Source: JAYEJW01 sp034716535
Lineage (GTDB): Bacteria > Pseudomonadota > Gammaproteobacteria > Chromatiales > Chromatiaceae
DNA: 26,978 nucleotides
Reading direction: 5' to 3'
NCBI GenBank assembly: GCA_034716535.1
Contig: JAYEJW010000520.1
Location: 1 to 26,978 of the forward strand
The notes beneath the pieces were generated by a model, which worked only from the letters and a program-made list of their open reading frames with translations, made no database searches and was not told where the DNA came from. The position numbers and the translations under genes were made by a program. Positions within the stretch are counted from its first letter, which is position 1. Every line of letters begins with the position of its first letter. Below are positions 15,234-25,753 of this stretch, piece by piece.

Positions 15234-16745
15234 ATGATGGAAAGCAACGACGACCGTCAAGATCAGGAAGAGCAGCGCAATGTCGGCGCCTTTGAAGGAC
15301 AACGTACCAAGAATAGAGCAGTTGGCGTGCTTTCAGCACTTGTCGCGCTTATTTTGGGCGCTTTGATTGCCTCAGGCGTCATCTATTGGCCGGCCCGGGC
15401 GATCCCTGTGTTCGATTCCGGGGTCCCGGAACCGCTTGCCTGCGCGCTGACGGAGCTTCCTGGTCAAGCCTGCCTAGGGACAGCGGCCCCCTTGTGCCCG
15501 GCGGATATGAAAATCGCGCGGACCGCCTGGAAGTTCTTCGAAAACAACTACCAGGAAAAGACCGGGCTGGTTAACTCCGCGGACCGTTATCCTTCGACGA
15601 CCATGTGGGATACCGGGTCCGCTCTTGCCGCCACCGTTGCCGCCCACGAACTCGGAATCATCGACCAAAAGACTTTTGACGATCGGGTGGTCGCCATGAT
15701 GGCAACCTTGACTGCAATCGATCTGTTCAACGGAGAGGCCCCGAACAAGGCTTACAGCACCGAAACTGGCGAGATGGTGGACTACAACAACAAGCCCTCC
15801 CCAGACGGCATCGGCGTATCAACGCTCGATCTGGCCCGTCTCGTCTCTTGGCTGCAGCTCCTATCCTGTCGGCACCCAAAGCACGCCCACGCGGCCGAGG
15901 AGATTATCCTGCGTTGGAACTACTGCCGCCTCATAAAAAACGGCCAGATGTACGGGCTGATGCGGGACCCGGCCACGCAAGAGATCAAGGTCGTTCAGGA
16001 AGGACGGCTAGGATACGAGCAGTACGCCGGCAAGGTTTTCCGTATGCTGGGCTTCGATCAGAGCGTTGCGGCTACGTACCGCAACGAATTCGCCACGGAA
16101 CTCGATATCTACGGCGTACCGATTTCATACGATGTTCGCGATCCGCGTAAACTGGGCGCCTACAACTACGTAGTTACCGAATCCTACGCAATGGACGTCA
16201 TGGAGCATGGCAGGGACGAAGAAAACAGCCCTCTCATAGACAACATTTTTGAGGTGCAGAAGCGCCGCTGGAGGAATACGGGAATAACCACAGCTGTATC
16301 CGAGGATAACGTGGACAGGGACCCCTGGTTCGTCTATAACACCATTTTTGTCGCCGGGTCCCCTTGGAATGCCATCACCGACACCGGAAAGGACATGGAA
16401 CACATGAAAAGTCTATCGACAAAGGCTGCTTTAACGATGTCCTTTCTCTATCCCGACGATGAATACGGCAATGTCCTATACGATGCGGTCAAGAACGCCT
16501 ATGATCCCGAGCGTGGTTGGTATTCCGGTATCTACGAAAACGGCATGGGTTATAACAAGGCGATAACGGCAAATACCAACGGCGTGATTCTGTCGGGCAT
16601 CTTGAGTAAAACATACGGTCCTTTGTTACAAATTTGCTCGCGCTGTAATAAGCCATTTTTCGAGCGCCCGGATATTATCGATGCGGCCAAGATCAAAGGC
16701 AAGTGCCTTCCCGTGCAACCTGACTGCCAGACGTGCGGCGGCTAG
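15234..16745 (+). CDS. DUF3131 domain protein B, inner-membrane anchored
   Basis: This 503-residue paralogue of protein A has a short cytosolic acidic N terminus (MMESNDDRQDQEEQRN), one transmembrane helix (VLSALVALILGALIASGVIY, about 32-51) and a periplasmic DUF3131 domain. Shared motifs are AWKFFENNYQEKTGLVNSAD, YPSTTMWDTGSALAATVAAH, VVQEGRLGYEQYAGKVF, AVSEDNVDRDPWFVYNTIF, LSTKAALTMSFLYP, ERGWYSGIYE and AITANTNGVILSGIL. It differs from protein A by a longer N terminus and a cysteine-rich C-terminal tail (CSRCNK, GKCLPVQPDCQTCGG), which could form disulfides. Its ATG lies three bases after the preceding stop, and its 3' end overlaps the barrel gene by 65 bases in another frame. Strong similarity to protein A indicates an old tandem duplication. 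Confidence 0.88.
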   Translation: MMESNDDRQDQEEQRNVGAFEGQRTKNRAVGVLSALVALILGALIASGVIYWPARAIPVFDSGVPEPLACALTELPGQACLGTAAPLCPADMKIARTAWKFFENNYQEKTGLVNSADRYPSTTMWDTGSALAATVAAHELGIIDQKTFDDRVVAMMATLTAIDLFNGEAPNKAYSTETGEMVDYNNKPSPDGIGVSTLDLARLVSWLQLLSCRHPKHAHAAEEIILRWNYCRLIKNGQMYGLMRDPATQEIKVVQEGRLGYEQYAGKVFRMLGFDQSVAATYRNEFATELDIYGVPISYDVRDPRKLGAYNYVVTESYAMDVMEHGRDEENSPLIDNIFEVQKRRWRNTGITTAVSEDNVDRDPWFVYNTIFVAGSPWNAITDTGKDMEHMKSLSTKAALTMSFLYPDDEYGNVLYDAVKNAYDPERGWYSGIYENGMGYNKAITANTNGVILSGILSKTYGPLLQICSRCNKPFFERPDIIDAAKIKGKCLPVQPDCQTCGG

Positions 16746-18333
16746 ACATCGGAGATGGCACTCGCTGCGCCGCCTGGCTTGCTTTTTCCTCCTGTATTCC
16801 TTCTCTGAGCTCCACGCCTATGGTCAGGAAGCGGAAACGTCCCCGCTGCTCGAGCTCGGCTGGAAGCTGCATTGCGCCGAGAACCTAAACGAGGCAAGGG
16901 ACCTCGTCCAGCATCTGTTCGCTACGCCGCTCGCGACGTACGGACTACCAACGGAAACACTAGACTTCGGCTCGGAAAACCGCTTGTTTGCCGGGACCTT
17001 GGATGCCCTGCTTTTTTCCCTGTACGACACGCAGGAACGCTACCCTGACCTACGCCCGCTCGTAGAGCAAACCGTACTCAAGTGGAACTATTGCGAGTTG
17101 TTTCACAAGCGATGGATCCTCGACCTGATGTCGGAGGACGGTCAATTAGCACGCCGGGTCGCCGCTAGGCCGTTTCCTCTCGGAAGCAAGGGCTTCGCGT
17201 CTTGGGGCTTTCTCGATCCGGATCCAGACGATCGAGTCGTCCCCCTTCTGTTGTCCGATCCCACGCTGGGGCATACGGAGTTCCAGTACTTCTTCCACCG
17301 AGTCTATCGCGAACACTGCTTTCCCCATCCGGAGACGGGCCGGCTTTTTACCGAAGAGATCGAAGCCCCCCTCTTTGCGCCCCTCCGTCCGCCGCCTGTC
17401 TTCGAGGGCCAGACACCCGCTGCTTATCCCTTCTCCTGGGAGTCGAAATGCACGGAAGACATCGTAGCGGCGCAGCAAATTCCTAGGGTGGAACCGGCCC
17501 CTTCGAAGCCTAGCGCGGTGGCCAACGTGGCGGTGGAATCCGAATCGCCACCACAGCCGACACCACCGGCTGAGCCGGCAGATGAGCTACCAGTCGCGCG
17601 TGAACCGCCGAACACGGCTTCTCGTTTCAGAGAACGTCTAGACGGCCTCGAACTCCCGGGCCCCGGCGAAAGCCCCGAGGTTGCCGTCGCTCAGCCATCG
17701 ACATCATCGGCGGCAGGTGTGCCCACACCCTTACCTCAAAAAGACAGTCTTGGATTTACGGGAAATTTCTATCACCGCTGGCGTGTTAATGGTGAGCCCT
17801 CCGTCGGCAGCACAATCGCGTGGGCCCCGGCTCCGTATTGGTTTATCCGCGCAGCATTCGATCTGCAATATGAACTGGTCAACGAACGGTTCAGCTATTC
17901 CTGGGGCGTCGGCTACGATGACTGGCATCCAGGCACCTGGTCCTTCCAACTCAACAACTGGGGCCCCATACTTTCCGGCGAGGGGCTAAAGGTTGAGGCG
18001 TCGGTATTCAATATCGCATATAAATTCAAGTCCGACCTTTTAAAGCAATTCCACCTGTCCGGATCCGCTGGTATCGACATGCACTTTAGCCAAGAACCAG
18101 TTTTCTATACCACGTGGCAGTGGGAACCTATCGAGACCTGGTTTATACGCGTAGGGATACAAATTCCATTATCGCAGGAGCGTGGTCTCAGGTGGACCTA
18201 CAATTTCGGCCGCTGGGACTGGCGCCCGTTCACTGTGGCACTTACATATGACAACTGGGGCATCAATGAAATCGCGCAGAGCAATTTGAGCGAGAATGGC
18301 GCCGTCAACCTGGCCTTTTCCTGGGCGTTTTGA
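16681..18333 (+). CDS. Outer-membrane beta-barrel protein with an N-terminal DUF3131-like domain
   Basis: The protein has 550 residues. A basic n-region and hydrophobic stretch (LRRLACFFLLYSFSELHAYG, to about 48) act as the signal peptide. Residues about 50-260 resemble a shortened DUF3131 domain; the clearest match is TVLKWNYCELFHKRWILDLM against ILRWNYCRLIKNGQMYGLM of protein B, followed by a GSKGFASWGF segment where the others have the EGRxGYE segment. A Pro/Ala/Glu-rich linker spans about 270-350. From about 355 to the end, alternating aromatic strands (GFTGNFYHRWRV, APAPYWFIRAAFDLQYELV, FSYSWGVGYDDWHPGTWSF, YTTWQWEPIETWFIRVGI) end in SWAF, the terminal-aromatic signature of outer-membrane barrels. 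The ATG at 16681 is the only standard start before the signal peptide and has no good ribosome site, so coupling to protein B is likely. A porin-like export role is inference. Confidence 0.78.
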   Translation: MRPRSKASAFPCNLTARRAAARHRRWHSLRRLACFFLLYSFSELHAYGQEAETSPLLELGWKLHCAENLNEARDLVQHLFATPLATYGLPTETLDFGSENRLFAGTLDALLFSLYDTQERYPDLRPLVEQTVLKWNYCELFHKRWILDLMSEDGQLARRVAARPFPLGSKGFASWGFLDPDPDDRVVPLLLSDPTLGHTEFQYFFHRVYREHCFPHPETGRLFTEEIEAPLFAPLRPPPVFEGQTPAAYPFSWESKCTEDIVAAQQIPRVEPAPSKPSAVANVAVESESPPQPTPPAEPADELPVAREPPNTASRFRERLDGLELPGPGESPEVAVAQPSTSSAAGVPTPLPQKDSLGFTGNFYHRWRVNGEPSVGSTIAWAPAPYWFIRAAFDLQYELVNERFSYSWGVGYDDWHPGTWSFQLNNWGPILSGEGLKVEASVFNIAYKFKSDLLKQFHLSGSAGIDMHFSQEPVFYTTWQWEPIETWFIRVGIQIPLSQERGLRWTYNFGRWDWRPFTVALTYDNWGINEIAQSNLSENGAVNLAFSWAF

Positions 18334-18395
18334 TGCGTCTAATCTACTTCCAACCAAAACCCGGCGATAGAATCGCTGACTGAATCAGCGCCTCC

Positions 18396-20531
<2,136 letters not shown>

Positions 20532-20533
20532 AC

Positions 20534-21322
20534 TCAGCTTTCCAGATCAGCATAAACAATGTCCGTACCACATCGCAGATTCTGCAGATAATCCAGAGCC
20601 GCGTCCACATGGTCAGGCCCAATCAAGGAGCCGTGCTGAGGTAGGATAGCATCGATGGCGATTCCCTCCACGCGCCTGACAAAGCCCCTAGCCGCCAAGT
20701 TTGATGCCATGTAATCTACGTGAAACAGGTCCATGTTCGGCACGTGGTCTTCAAAAGACTTTACAGTAAGCTCCCATTCAATATCCAGGGCCGCCCAGAT
20801 GTCGCCGGAAAACAGATAACGGGTTGCGTCATCGTACGTGACAAAGGCCCCCGAGAAGTGCAGGAAGGGGGCCTCGATGAATCTCAGACAGCTTCCCGAA
20901 GGCAGTTCGAGGATGGGGTTTTCACTGACATGACACGCGTTGTAATCGGAACACCCATAGTGGGGCAAGAGCACATGGGTTCTGGCAGTGGAGTAAACGC
21001 GCATGTCCGGATTGACCTCCAGCCAGTCCACCATGGAGGCCGCCACATCGGGATCCTGATGACAAAGAATCATTCCGGAGACCTTCTCGGGGTCCATTAT
21101 CTGGCCCACCCTGGTCCAGAGCTGATCGAAAAATCTTCGGCTTCCCGGGTCCAAGAGGATCGCCTCCTCCCCGTCCCGGATCAGATAGGCATTACAGCGG
21201 AAAGCGGTCTCATCCGTGATCCCCAGCCAGTAGATCTGGTGCCCTGACGACCTGTACAGGGGGGTTGGGCGCTCCATATCGATGGAAATGCCGACGAGGT
21301 CTTTGGCGGTGATGTCGTTCAT
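20534..21322 (-). CDS. ODP-like di-iron, metallo-beta-lactamase-fold protein
   Basis: The 262-residue protein has the metallo-beta-lactamase fold of flavodiiron proteins without a flavodoxin or rubredoxin domain. Visible metal ligands are H88, D90 and D92 in LCHQDPDVAASM, H155 in APFLHFSGAF, D174 in YLFSGDIW and H230 in LPQHGS. In flavodiiron proteins the first motif is HxExD; the Asp in the second place is seen in oxygen-binding di-iron (ODP-type) signalling proteins. The N-terminal part shows NAYLIRDGEEAILLDPG. Known family roles are O2 or NO binding or reduction and sensing. I take the ATG at 21322; the TTG at 21373 would add 17 residues, and neither has a strong ribosome site. It is followed at once by the hybrid kinase, so it likely supplies that kinase's redox or gas signal. 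Confidence 0.82.
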   Translation of the reverse strand: MNDITAKDLVGISIDMERPTPLYRSSGHQIYWLGITDETAFRCNAYLIRDGEEAILLDPGSRRFFDQLWTRVGQIMDPEKVSGMILCHQDPDVAASMVDWLEVNPDMRVYSTARTHVLLPHYGCSDYNACHVSENPILELPSGSCLRFIEAPFLHFSGAFVTYDDATRYLFSGDIWAALDIEWELTVKSFEDHVPNMDLFHVDYMASNLAARGFVRRVEGIAIDAILPQHGSLIGPDHVDAALDYLQNLRCGTDIVYADLES

Positions 21323-21719
21323 GGCGGGATACCAATGTTGAAACGGTTGATTCTCAATGGCGCCTTTGAACAATTACATCCTGAACCTGTTAAGACCTTC
21401 CTTGAAGAAGGGCACATTCTAAGGCGAATGCCTGCCAATTTGAGCTCAGTGACCGCTTTGCCCAAACGCAGGCCGCTCTTCTTGGCGCCTCTCGAGCGAC
21501 CACGCTTACCTGCGAGACGCCCCTCGCCGACGTGCAACGCCCCCACCAGACACGTCGCCGCCAATACAGAGGAAGCCAAGCGGATTGCGCTTGCTCTCGA
21601 GAAACGCAAGCTTACGACGGAGATATGGCGCGGATGAGAAAGATTCGTGGGGAAACTTCGGCGCAAGCGATACCCGGGCAACCCATCAGTCGGGTTGCTC
21701 GGAAGCACCGATGTTCCTC
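21323..21719. other. Gene-free interval upstream of the ODP-like gene
   Basis: Short frames cross these 400 bases on both strands (for example 21335-21637 plus and 21319-21723 minus), but they are Arg-rich, unrecognised and overlap the true genes. The interval should contain the promoter of the ODP/kinase pair near its left side. No convincing terminator is seen behind the sheath gene. Confidence 0.4.
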
Positions 21720-23279
21720 TCAACCCGAAGGCCCTGCCAACGGAGCCGAGGGATCGGCAATCGATTGAAAACGGGCCAACCGCAACGAATTGCGGCGTTT
21801 CAAACTCAACAAGGGCATGAGCCCACGATCAAGAATCGCGATTGCCGCACGCTCTGAGAGATAGGCCTCCGCGCAGGCCTGAAGCCTCTTCTCCCCTTCC
21901 TCCTGATAGACGTGAGCGGGCAGGTCGTCCATCTCCAGCTCGTCTCCTGGCGCCATGGACCAGCCACGCACTGAATATGCCCGGCCAATCAGCGAAGCGC
22001 AAACAAAGGCCGGATTCCCCCACAGGTAGGCCTCGTGGCGACGCTCGGGGACAAGCTCCTCGAAGTCGAAGCCGTCGACGGGCTCCGTCTCCTTGCCATA
22101 GGGTAGCCGCAGCAGCACTCGTGGGAGCGCCAGCCCCAGCCAGCGGGCGACGGGGCTGCGCCTGAGCGCCTTCCACACCGTTGCTGTATCCTGCGGCAAG
22201 GGCTCCCAGTCGGACGGGTCCGGTGTTTCGGCGATCGATCGGCATCCCAGGAGCTGCGAGCTCGCAGCGGCAAGGAAAGGTCCTCCGGCGTGGGACGCAA
22301 CGGCGCCGAGGGCGGCGAGCAGGTCGATGTCCTCACTTGATGGATCAAACCGGAAGTCCCCCACCAACAAGGACCAGGGTTCGCCATCCGGCATACCCGG
22401 GCCTGTCTCAATCAGGTCGCGATACAGACCGCTGGCGCTCAGATCCTCTCGGGCCGCCGCCAGATCAACCGCGAGCTCTTGCTTGGACAGGTCCAGAAGA
22501 TGGATCTGTAGGCTTTCATCCGTCTCAAGACCAGCAACTAGTCCGTAGACCGAACGCCAAGAAGATTCCACGGATTGGAATTCCGGCGCGTGAAGGATCG
22601 TCCGCATGCGCTCCCCCACAACCGCATCCACGGTCTGCAGATAGACCTCCCGGTGCCCGGACTGCTCCGTGAGCATGTGCGGAGCGACGATGCGGCGTAT
22701 CAGCTTCGAGACGACAGCGGGGCCCTTGTCGTACCGATCCGAGGGCGTTCCGGGAGCGCTGGATGTCGGCCTCCCCAGCAACCGCTCGATGGCCTCGGCG
22801 TCGCTCTCCTCCAGCTGTGTCGCGCGTTCGGCATGACCCTTGGTTCCAGGCTTCTCCTCCAGCGACACACCGCTCAACAAATCCTGAAGCTCCGATGCGG
22901 CGGCGGCAAATGTGCCGGGGTCTTCTAACCTTCGCCGCGTCTCCCGAAGCCTCTTGAAGCCAGGCAGGCGCAGGTAAATGGAATCCGGATGGAAGTCCTC
23001 CAGACTTCGGATTTCCAACTCGTCGGTCCCAGCACCTTTGAGCGCCGGAACCCGTATTCGCGGCGAGAAGCGCCAGAGCACATCCTCGAAATTGTCCACA
23101 TCAACGCGCACAGCGGACCTTTCTCGGACGCGAGGACCGCCTTCGGGGACCTTCTGGGCCGCACGGCCGGAGAAGTCGCCGAGAATCAGAATCCGCATCG
23201 CGTGCGGCTGCCTACGCACTGAGCCCGGCGTTCTCTGCACAAAATCGAACTCGAATTTCGAATCTTTGACATCCGGCAT
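21720..23279 (-). CDS. Fused TssB/TssC-like type VI secretion sheath protein
   Basis: The protein has 519 residues. The TssB-like N-terminal third (about 1-140) shows AMRILILGDFSGR, VRVDVDNFEDVLWRFSPRIR, IRSLEDFHPDSIYLRLPGF and LEDPGTFAAAASELQDLL. A variable linker (about 145-195) follows. The TssC-like part has VDAVVGERMRTILHAPEFQS, VESSWRSVYGLV, LLDLSKQELAVDL, WSLLVGDFRFDPSSEDIDLL, LPRVLLRLPYGKETEPVDGF, YLWGNPAFVCASLIGRAYSV and the C-terminal LLSLKRRNSLRLARFQSI. In standard systems TssB and TssC are separate proteins that assemble the contractile sheath; here both signatures sit on one chain. The ATG at 23279 has GGAGA six bases upstream. It is divergent from vgrG, whose spike the sheath would propel. 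A sheath-like protein of a specialised subtype is likely. Confidence 0.82.
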   Translation of the reverse strand: MPDVKDSKFEFDFVQRTPGSVRRQPHAMRILILGDFSGRAAQKVPEGGPRVRERSAVRVDVDNFEDVLWRFSPRIRVPALKGAGTDELEIRSLEDFHPDSIYLRLPGFKRLRETRRRLEDPGTFAAAASELQDLLSGVSLEEKPGTKGHAERATQLEESDAEAIERLLGRPTSSAPGTPSDRYDKGPAVVSKLIRRIVAPHMLTEQSGHREVYLQTVDAVVGERMRTILHAPEFQSVESSWRSVYGLVAGLETDESLQIHLLDLSKQELAVDLAAAREDLSASGLYRDLIETGPGMPDGEPWSLLVGDFRFDPSSEDIDLLAALGAVASHAGGPFLAAASSQLLGCRSIAETPDPSDWEPLPQDTATVWKALRRSPVARWLGLALPRVLLRLPYGKETEPVDGFDFEELVPERRHEAYLWGNPAFVCASLIGRAYSVRGWSMAPGDELEMDDLPAHVYQEEGEKRLQACAEAYLSERAAIAILDRGLMPLLSLKRRNSLRLARFQSIADPSAPLAGPSG

Positions 23280-23518
23280 GGGTCTTCTCCGCGTCTGACA
23301 TGAGCGCGCGGGGCGTGGCCGCCTACTCACCCCTCTCCGACGCTTCTCCTAAACCCAATGCTAGCCGACCGCAATCGTTCGGCTGATTAAGTTACCGCAC
23401 AAGCGGTGATCTCTGTCGGGAATTGCGGGACCCAGTCAGTCTGTTCAATCCGTCAAATCATCCGTAAGCTCGTCCCTGTTCATCTATACTTGGCGTTAAT
23501 ATTCGACAGGTGGACGCC
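23280..23518. promoter_or_regulatory. Divergent control region of the sheath gene and vgrG
   Basis: These 239 bases separate two divergent secretion genes and should carry both promoters. Two hairpins are visible: AGCCGA with TCGGCT (about 23362-23383) and ACCGC-ACAA-GCGGT (about 23394-23407). A TATACT hexamer at 23485-23490 precedes vgrG by about 30 bases and could be its -10 element, although no good -35 is seen 17 bases upstream. Confidence 0.4.
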
Positions 23519-25720
23519 ATGCCCCTCAGTCAACAGGAACGGACCCTTTCGGTTTCGACCCCCCTCGGGGAGGACGTCCTGCTGATCCGTCGCATGACAG
23601 CCACGGAACGGTTGAGCAGGCTCTTCGAGTACCAGCTGGAGCTAGTCAGCGAAGACATCAACATCAAACACGAAGATCTTCTCGGGCAGCCCGTTACCGT
23701 GCGACTGGACCTACTCGACGATGGTAGGCGCTTCTTCAACGGCATCGTCAGCCGTTTCTCCCAAGTGGGGTTCGACGGCGCCTTCGCCGTTTTCCAGGCG
23801 ACCCTGGTTCCCTGGACCTGGTTCCTCACGCGCACCGCCGACTGCCGCATCTTTCAGGACAAGACAGTTCCGGACATCATCAAGGAGATCTTTCGCGAGC
23901 ACGGCTTCACGGACTTCGAAGAATCCTTGAGCGGTTCGTTTCGACAGTGGGTCTACTGCGTGCAATACCGGGAGACCGACTTCAACTTCGTCAGCCGACT
24001 GATGGAGCAGGAGGGCATCTACTTCTACTTCAAGCACGAAGACGGTAAGCATACGCTGGTGCTTGCCGACAGCTACAGCGCCCATAGTCCCTATCCGGGG
24101 TACGAGGAAATCCCCTACTATCCGCCGGACGAGACGTCTCTGCGGGAGCGCGATCACATCAGCGACTGGTCGGTGCTGCAGGCGGTCCAGCCCGGAACCT
24201 TCGCCCACACGGACTTCGACTTCACCGCACCGAAGAAGAATCTGCTTGAAAAACGTAGCAACCCCAAGAACCACGAGCAGGCCGAATACGAGGTCTACGA
24301 TTACCCGGGCGAGTACCTGGAGAACAGTAACGGGGAGAACTATGCCCGCATCCGTCTCGAAGAATTGCATGCGGACTACGAGACGATTCAGGGCAAAGGC
24401 AACGCCCGCGGTCTGGCGACCGGCTCCCTTTTCACGCTTACCAACTACCGGCGGGAAGACCAGAACCGGGAGTACCTGATCGTCTCGGCGAACTACCAGC
24501 TCCAGTCCGACGTCTTCGGCTCCGGAGGCGAGACACCCGGAGCTCCCGTCTTCCAGTGCAGCATCACGGCCACGGACGCCCAAACCCCGTACCGGCCCCC
24601 GAGGATCACGCCGAAGCCAATCGTCCAAGGCCCCCAGACCGCTATTGTCGTGGGCAAGGCGGGCGAGGAGATTTGGACCGAGAAGTACGGGCGCGTAAAG
24701 GTGCAGTTCCACTGGGACCGCTACGGCAAGTCTGACGAGAACAGCTCCTGTTGGGTACGTGTCTCCCACCCCTGGGCCGGCAAGAGCTGGGGCGCCATCG
24801 CCATCCCGCGCATCGGCCAGGAGGTGATCGTCGACTTCCTGGAAGGCGACCCCGACCAACCCATGATCACGGGCCGCGTCTACAACGCGGACACCATGCC
24901 ACCCTACGGGCTGCCTGGCGGCGCCGTCATCAGCGGTATCAAGTCCAACAGCACAAAGGGTGGTGGCGGTTACAACGAATTTGTCATGGACGATACCAAG
25001 GGCAACGAGATGGTCCGCGAGCACGCCCAGTTCAACAAGGACACCACGGTCGAGAACGACCAGACCCTGACCGTTCACAACAACCGTACCAGCACCATCG
25101 ATGTAGACGACACCGAAAGCGTCGGCAACAATCAGACGATCAGCATCGGCGTCAATCAGACCCTGACCGTGGGCGCCAATCAGACAGTCACCGTAGGTGC
25201 CAACCGTTCGGTGAGCGTCGGCTCGAACAAGACCGAAACGATCGGTGCAAGCAAGGCCGAGACCATCGCGGTGGCCAAAGCCCTGACCATCGGCGGCGCG
25301 TACCAGGTGAGCGTCGGCGCAGTCATGAACGAAACCATCGGTGGCGCCAAGGCCGAAGAGATCGGAGGTGCCAAGATCGTTGGTGTCGGCGCCGTCAGCA
25401 GTGAAAGCGTCGGTGCAAGCAAGTCCGTAAACGCTGGTACGAACATATCTGAGAGCGCCGGAGCCAAGTTTTCCGCGTCTTCCGGCAGCACGATGAGTCT
25501 TAACGCCGGGGGAGACCTTAGCGCAAAGAGCAAGGCAAAGGTGCTAATCGACGCTGCGAGCGAAATTACTCTCAAGTGCGGCGGTGCGCAGATCGTTCTA
25601 AAGAGCGGTGGCGACATTTTAATCAAAGGCACGAATATTACGCTCAAGGCATCGGGGAAGATTGGTGCAAAAGCGGGTGGGCCGATGACGCTTAAGGGCA
25701 GCAAGATCGCCGAGAACTAA
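23519..25720 (+). CDS. vgrG: Type VI secretion spike protein VgrG (TssI)
   Basis: VgrG trimers cap the Hcp tube and pierce target cells. The 733-residue protein has the gp27-like N-terminal part (RRMTATERLSRLFEYQLELV, DLLGQPVTVRLDLLDDGRRF, VYCVQYRETDFNFVSRLMEQ, EGIYFYFKHEDGKHTLVLAD). The gp5-like OB-fold region follows (TAIVVGKAGEEIWTEKYGRV, KVQFHWDRYGKSDENSSCWV, RVSHPWAGKSWGAIAIPRIG, VIVDFLEGDPDQPMITGRVY). Then a long C-terminal beta-helix is built of 25 octads (see the repeat entry). No extra effector domain follows. The ATG at 23519 with AGG about eight bases upstream is preferred to the GTG at 23510. The genes behind it (DUF6484, DUF2169) are usual type VI partners and are transcribed the same way. 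Confidence 0.95.
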   Translation: MPLSQQERTLSVSTPLGEDVLLIRRMTATERLSRLFEYQLELVSEDINIKHEDLLGQPVTVRLDLLDDGRRFFNGIVSRFSQVGFDGAFAVFQATLVPWTWFLTRTADCRIFQDKTVPDIIKEIFREHGFTDFEESLSGSFRQWVYCVQYRETDFNFVSRLMEQEGIYFYFKHEDGKHTLVLADSYSAHSPYPGYEEIPYYPPDETSLRERDHISDWSVLQAVQPGTFAHTDFDFTAPKKNLLEKRSNPKNHEQAEYEVYDYPGEYLENSNGENYARIRLEELHADYETIQGKGNARGLATGSLFTLTNYRREDQNREYLIVSANYQLQSDVFGSGGETPGAPVFQCSITATDAQTPYRPPRITPKPIVQGPQTAIVVGKAGEEIWTEKYGRVKVQFHWDRYGKSDENSSCWVRVSHPWAGKSWGAIAIPRIGQEVIVDFLEGDPDQPMITGRVYNADTMPPYGLPGGAVISGIKSNSTKGGGGYNEFVMDDTKGNEMVREHAQFNKDTTVENDQTLTVHNNRTSTIDVDDTESVGNNQTISIGVNQTLTVGANQTVTVGANRSVSVGSNKTETIGASKAETIAVAKALTIGGAYQVSVGAVMNETIGGAKAEEIGGAKIVGVGAVSSESVGASKSVNAGTNISESAGAKFSASSGSTMSLNAGGDLSAKSKAKVLIDAASEITLKCGGAQIVLKSGGDILIKGTNITLKASGKIGAKAGGPMTLKGSKIAEN
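25106..25705 (+). repeat. 25 consecutive octad codon repeats of the VgrG beta-helix needle
   Basis: Exactly 600 bases in the reading frame divide into 25 units of 24 bases. Examples are NQTISIGV, NQTLTVGA, NQTVTVGA, NRSVSVGS, NKTETIGA, VMNETIGG, AKAEEIGG and, near the end, NITLKASG and PMTLKGSK. The consensus is roughly a polar residue, then alternating hydrophobic/polar residues, then Gly. Octad repeats of this kind form the triple-stranded beta-helix of phage gp5 and VgrG needles. The array ends four codons before the stop, so it forms the whole C terminus. Confidence 0.85.
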
Positions 25721-25753
25721 GAGCTCGTAGAAAAAACAGAGAGGTCCCTTCGC

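Noticed and set aside
18334..18395. Small hairpins (GCGAT/ATCGC, GCTGA/TCAGC) between the convergent barrel and kinase genes
   Set aside because: The stems are short, overlap each other and lack a T tract, so I do not call a terminator although one would be expected here.
21319..21723. 134-codon minus-strand open frame before the ODP-like gene
   Set aside because: It overlaps the start of the ODP-like gene in another frame and is Arg/Ser-rich without a domain.
23711..25078. 455-codon minus-strand open frame
   Set aside because: It is antisense to vgrG and has no domain of its own.
25106..25705. Regular 24-base repeats considered as a CRISPR-like or satellite array
   Set aside because: The period is a whole number of codons and the units encode the VgrG beta-helix. 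There are no unique spacers.
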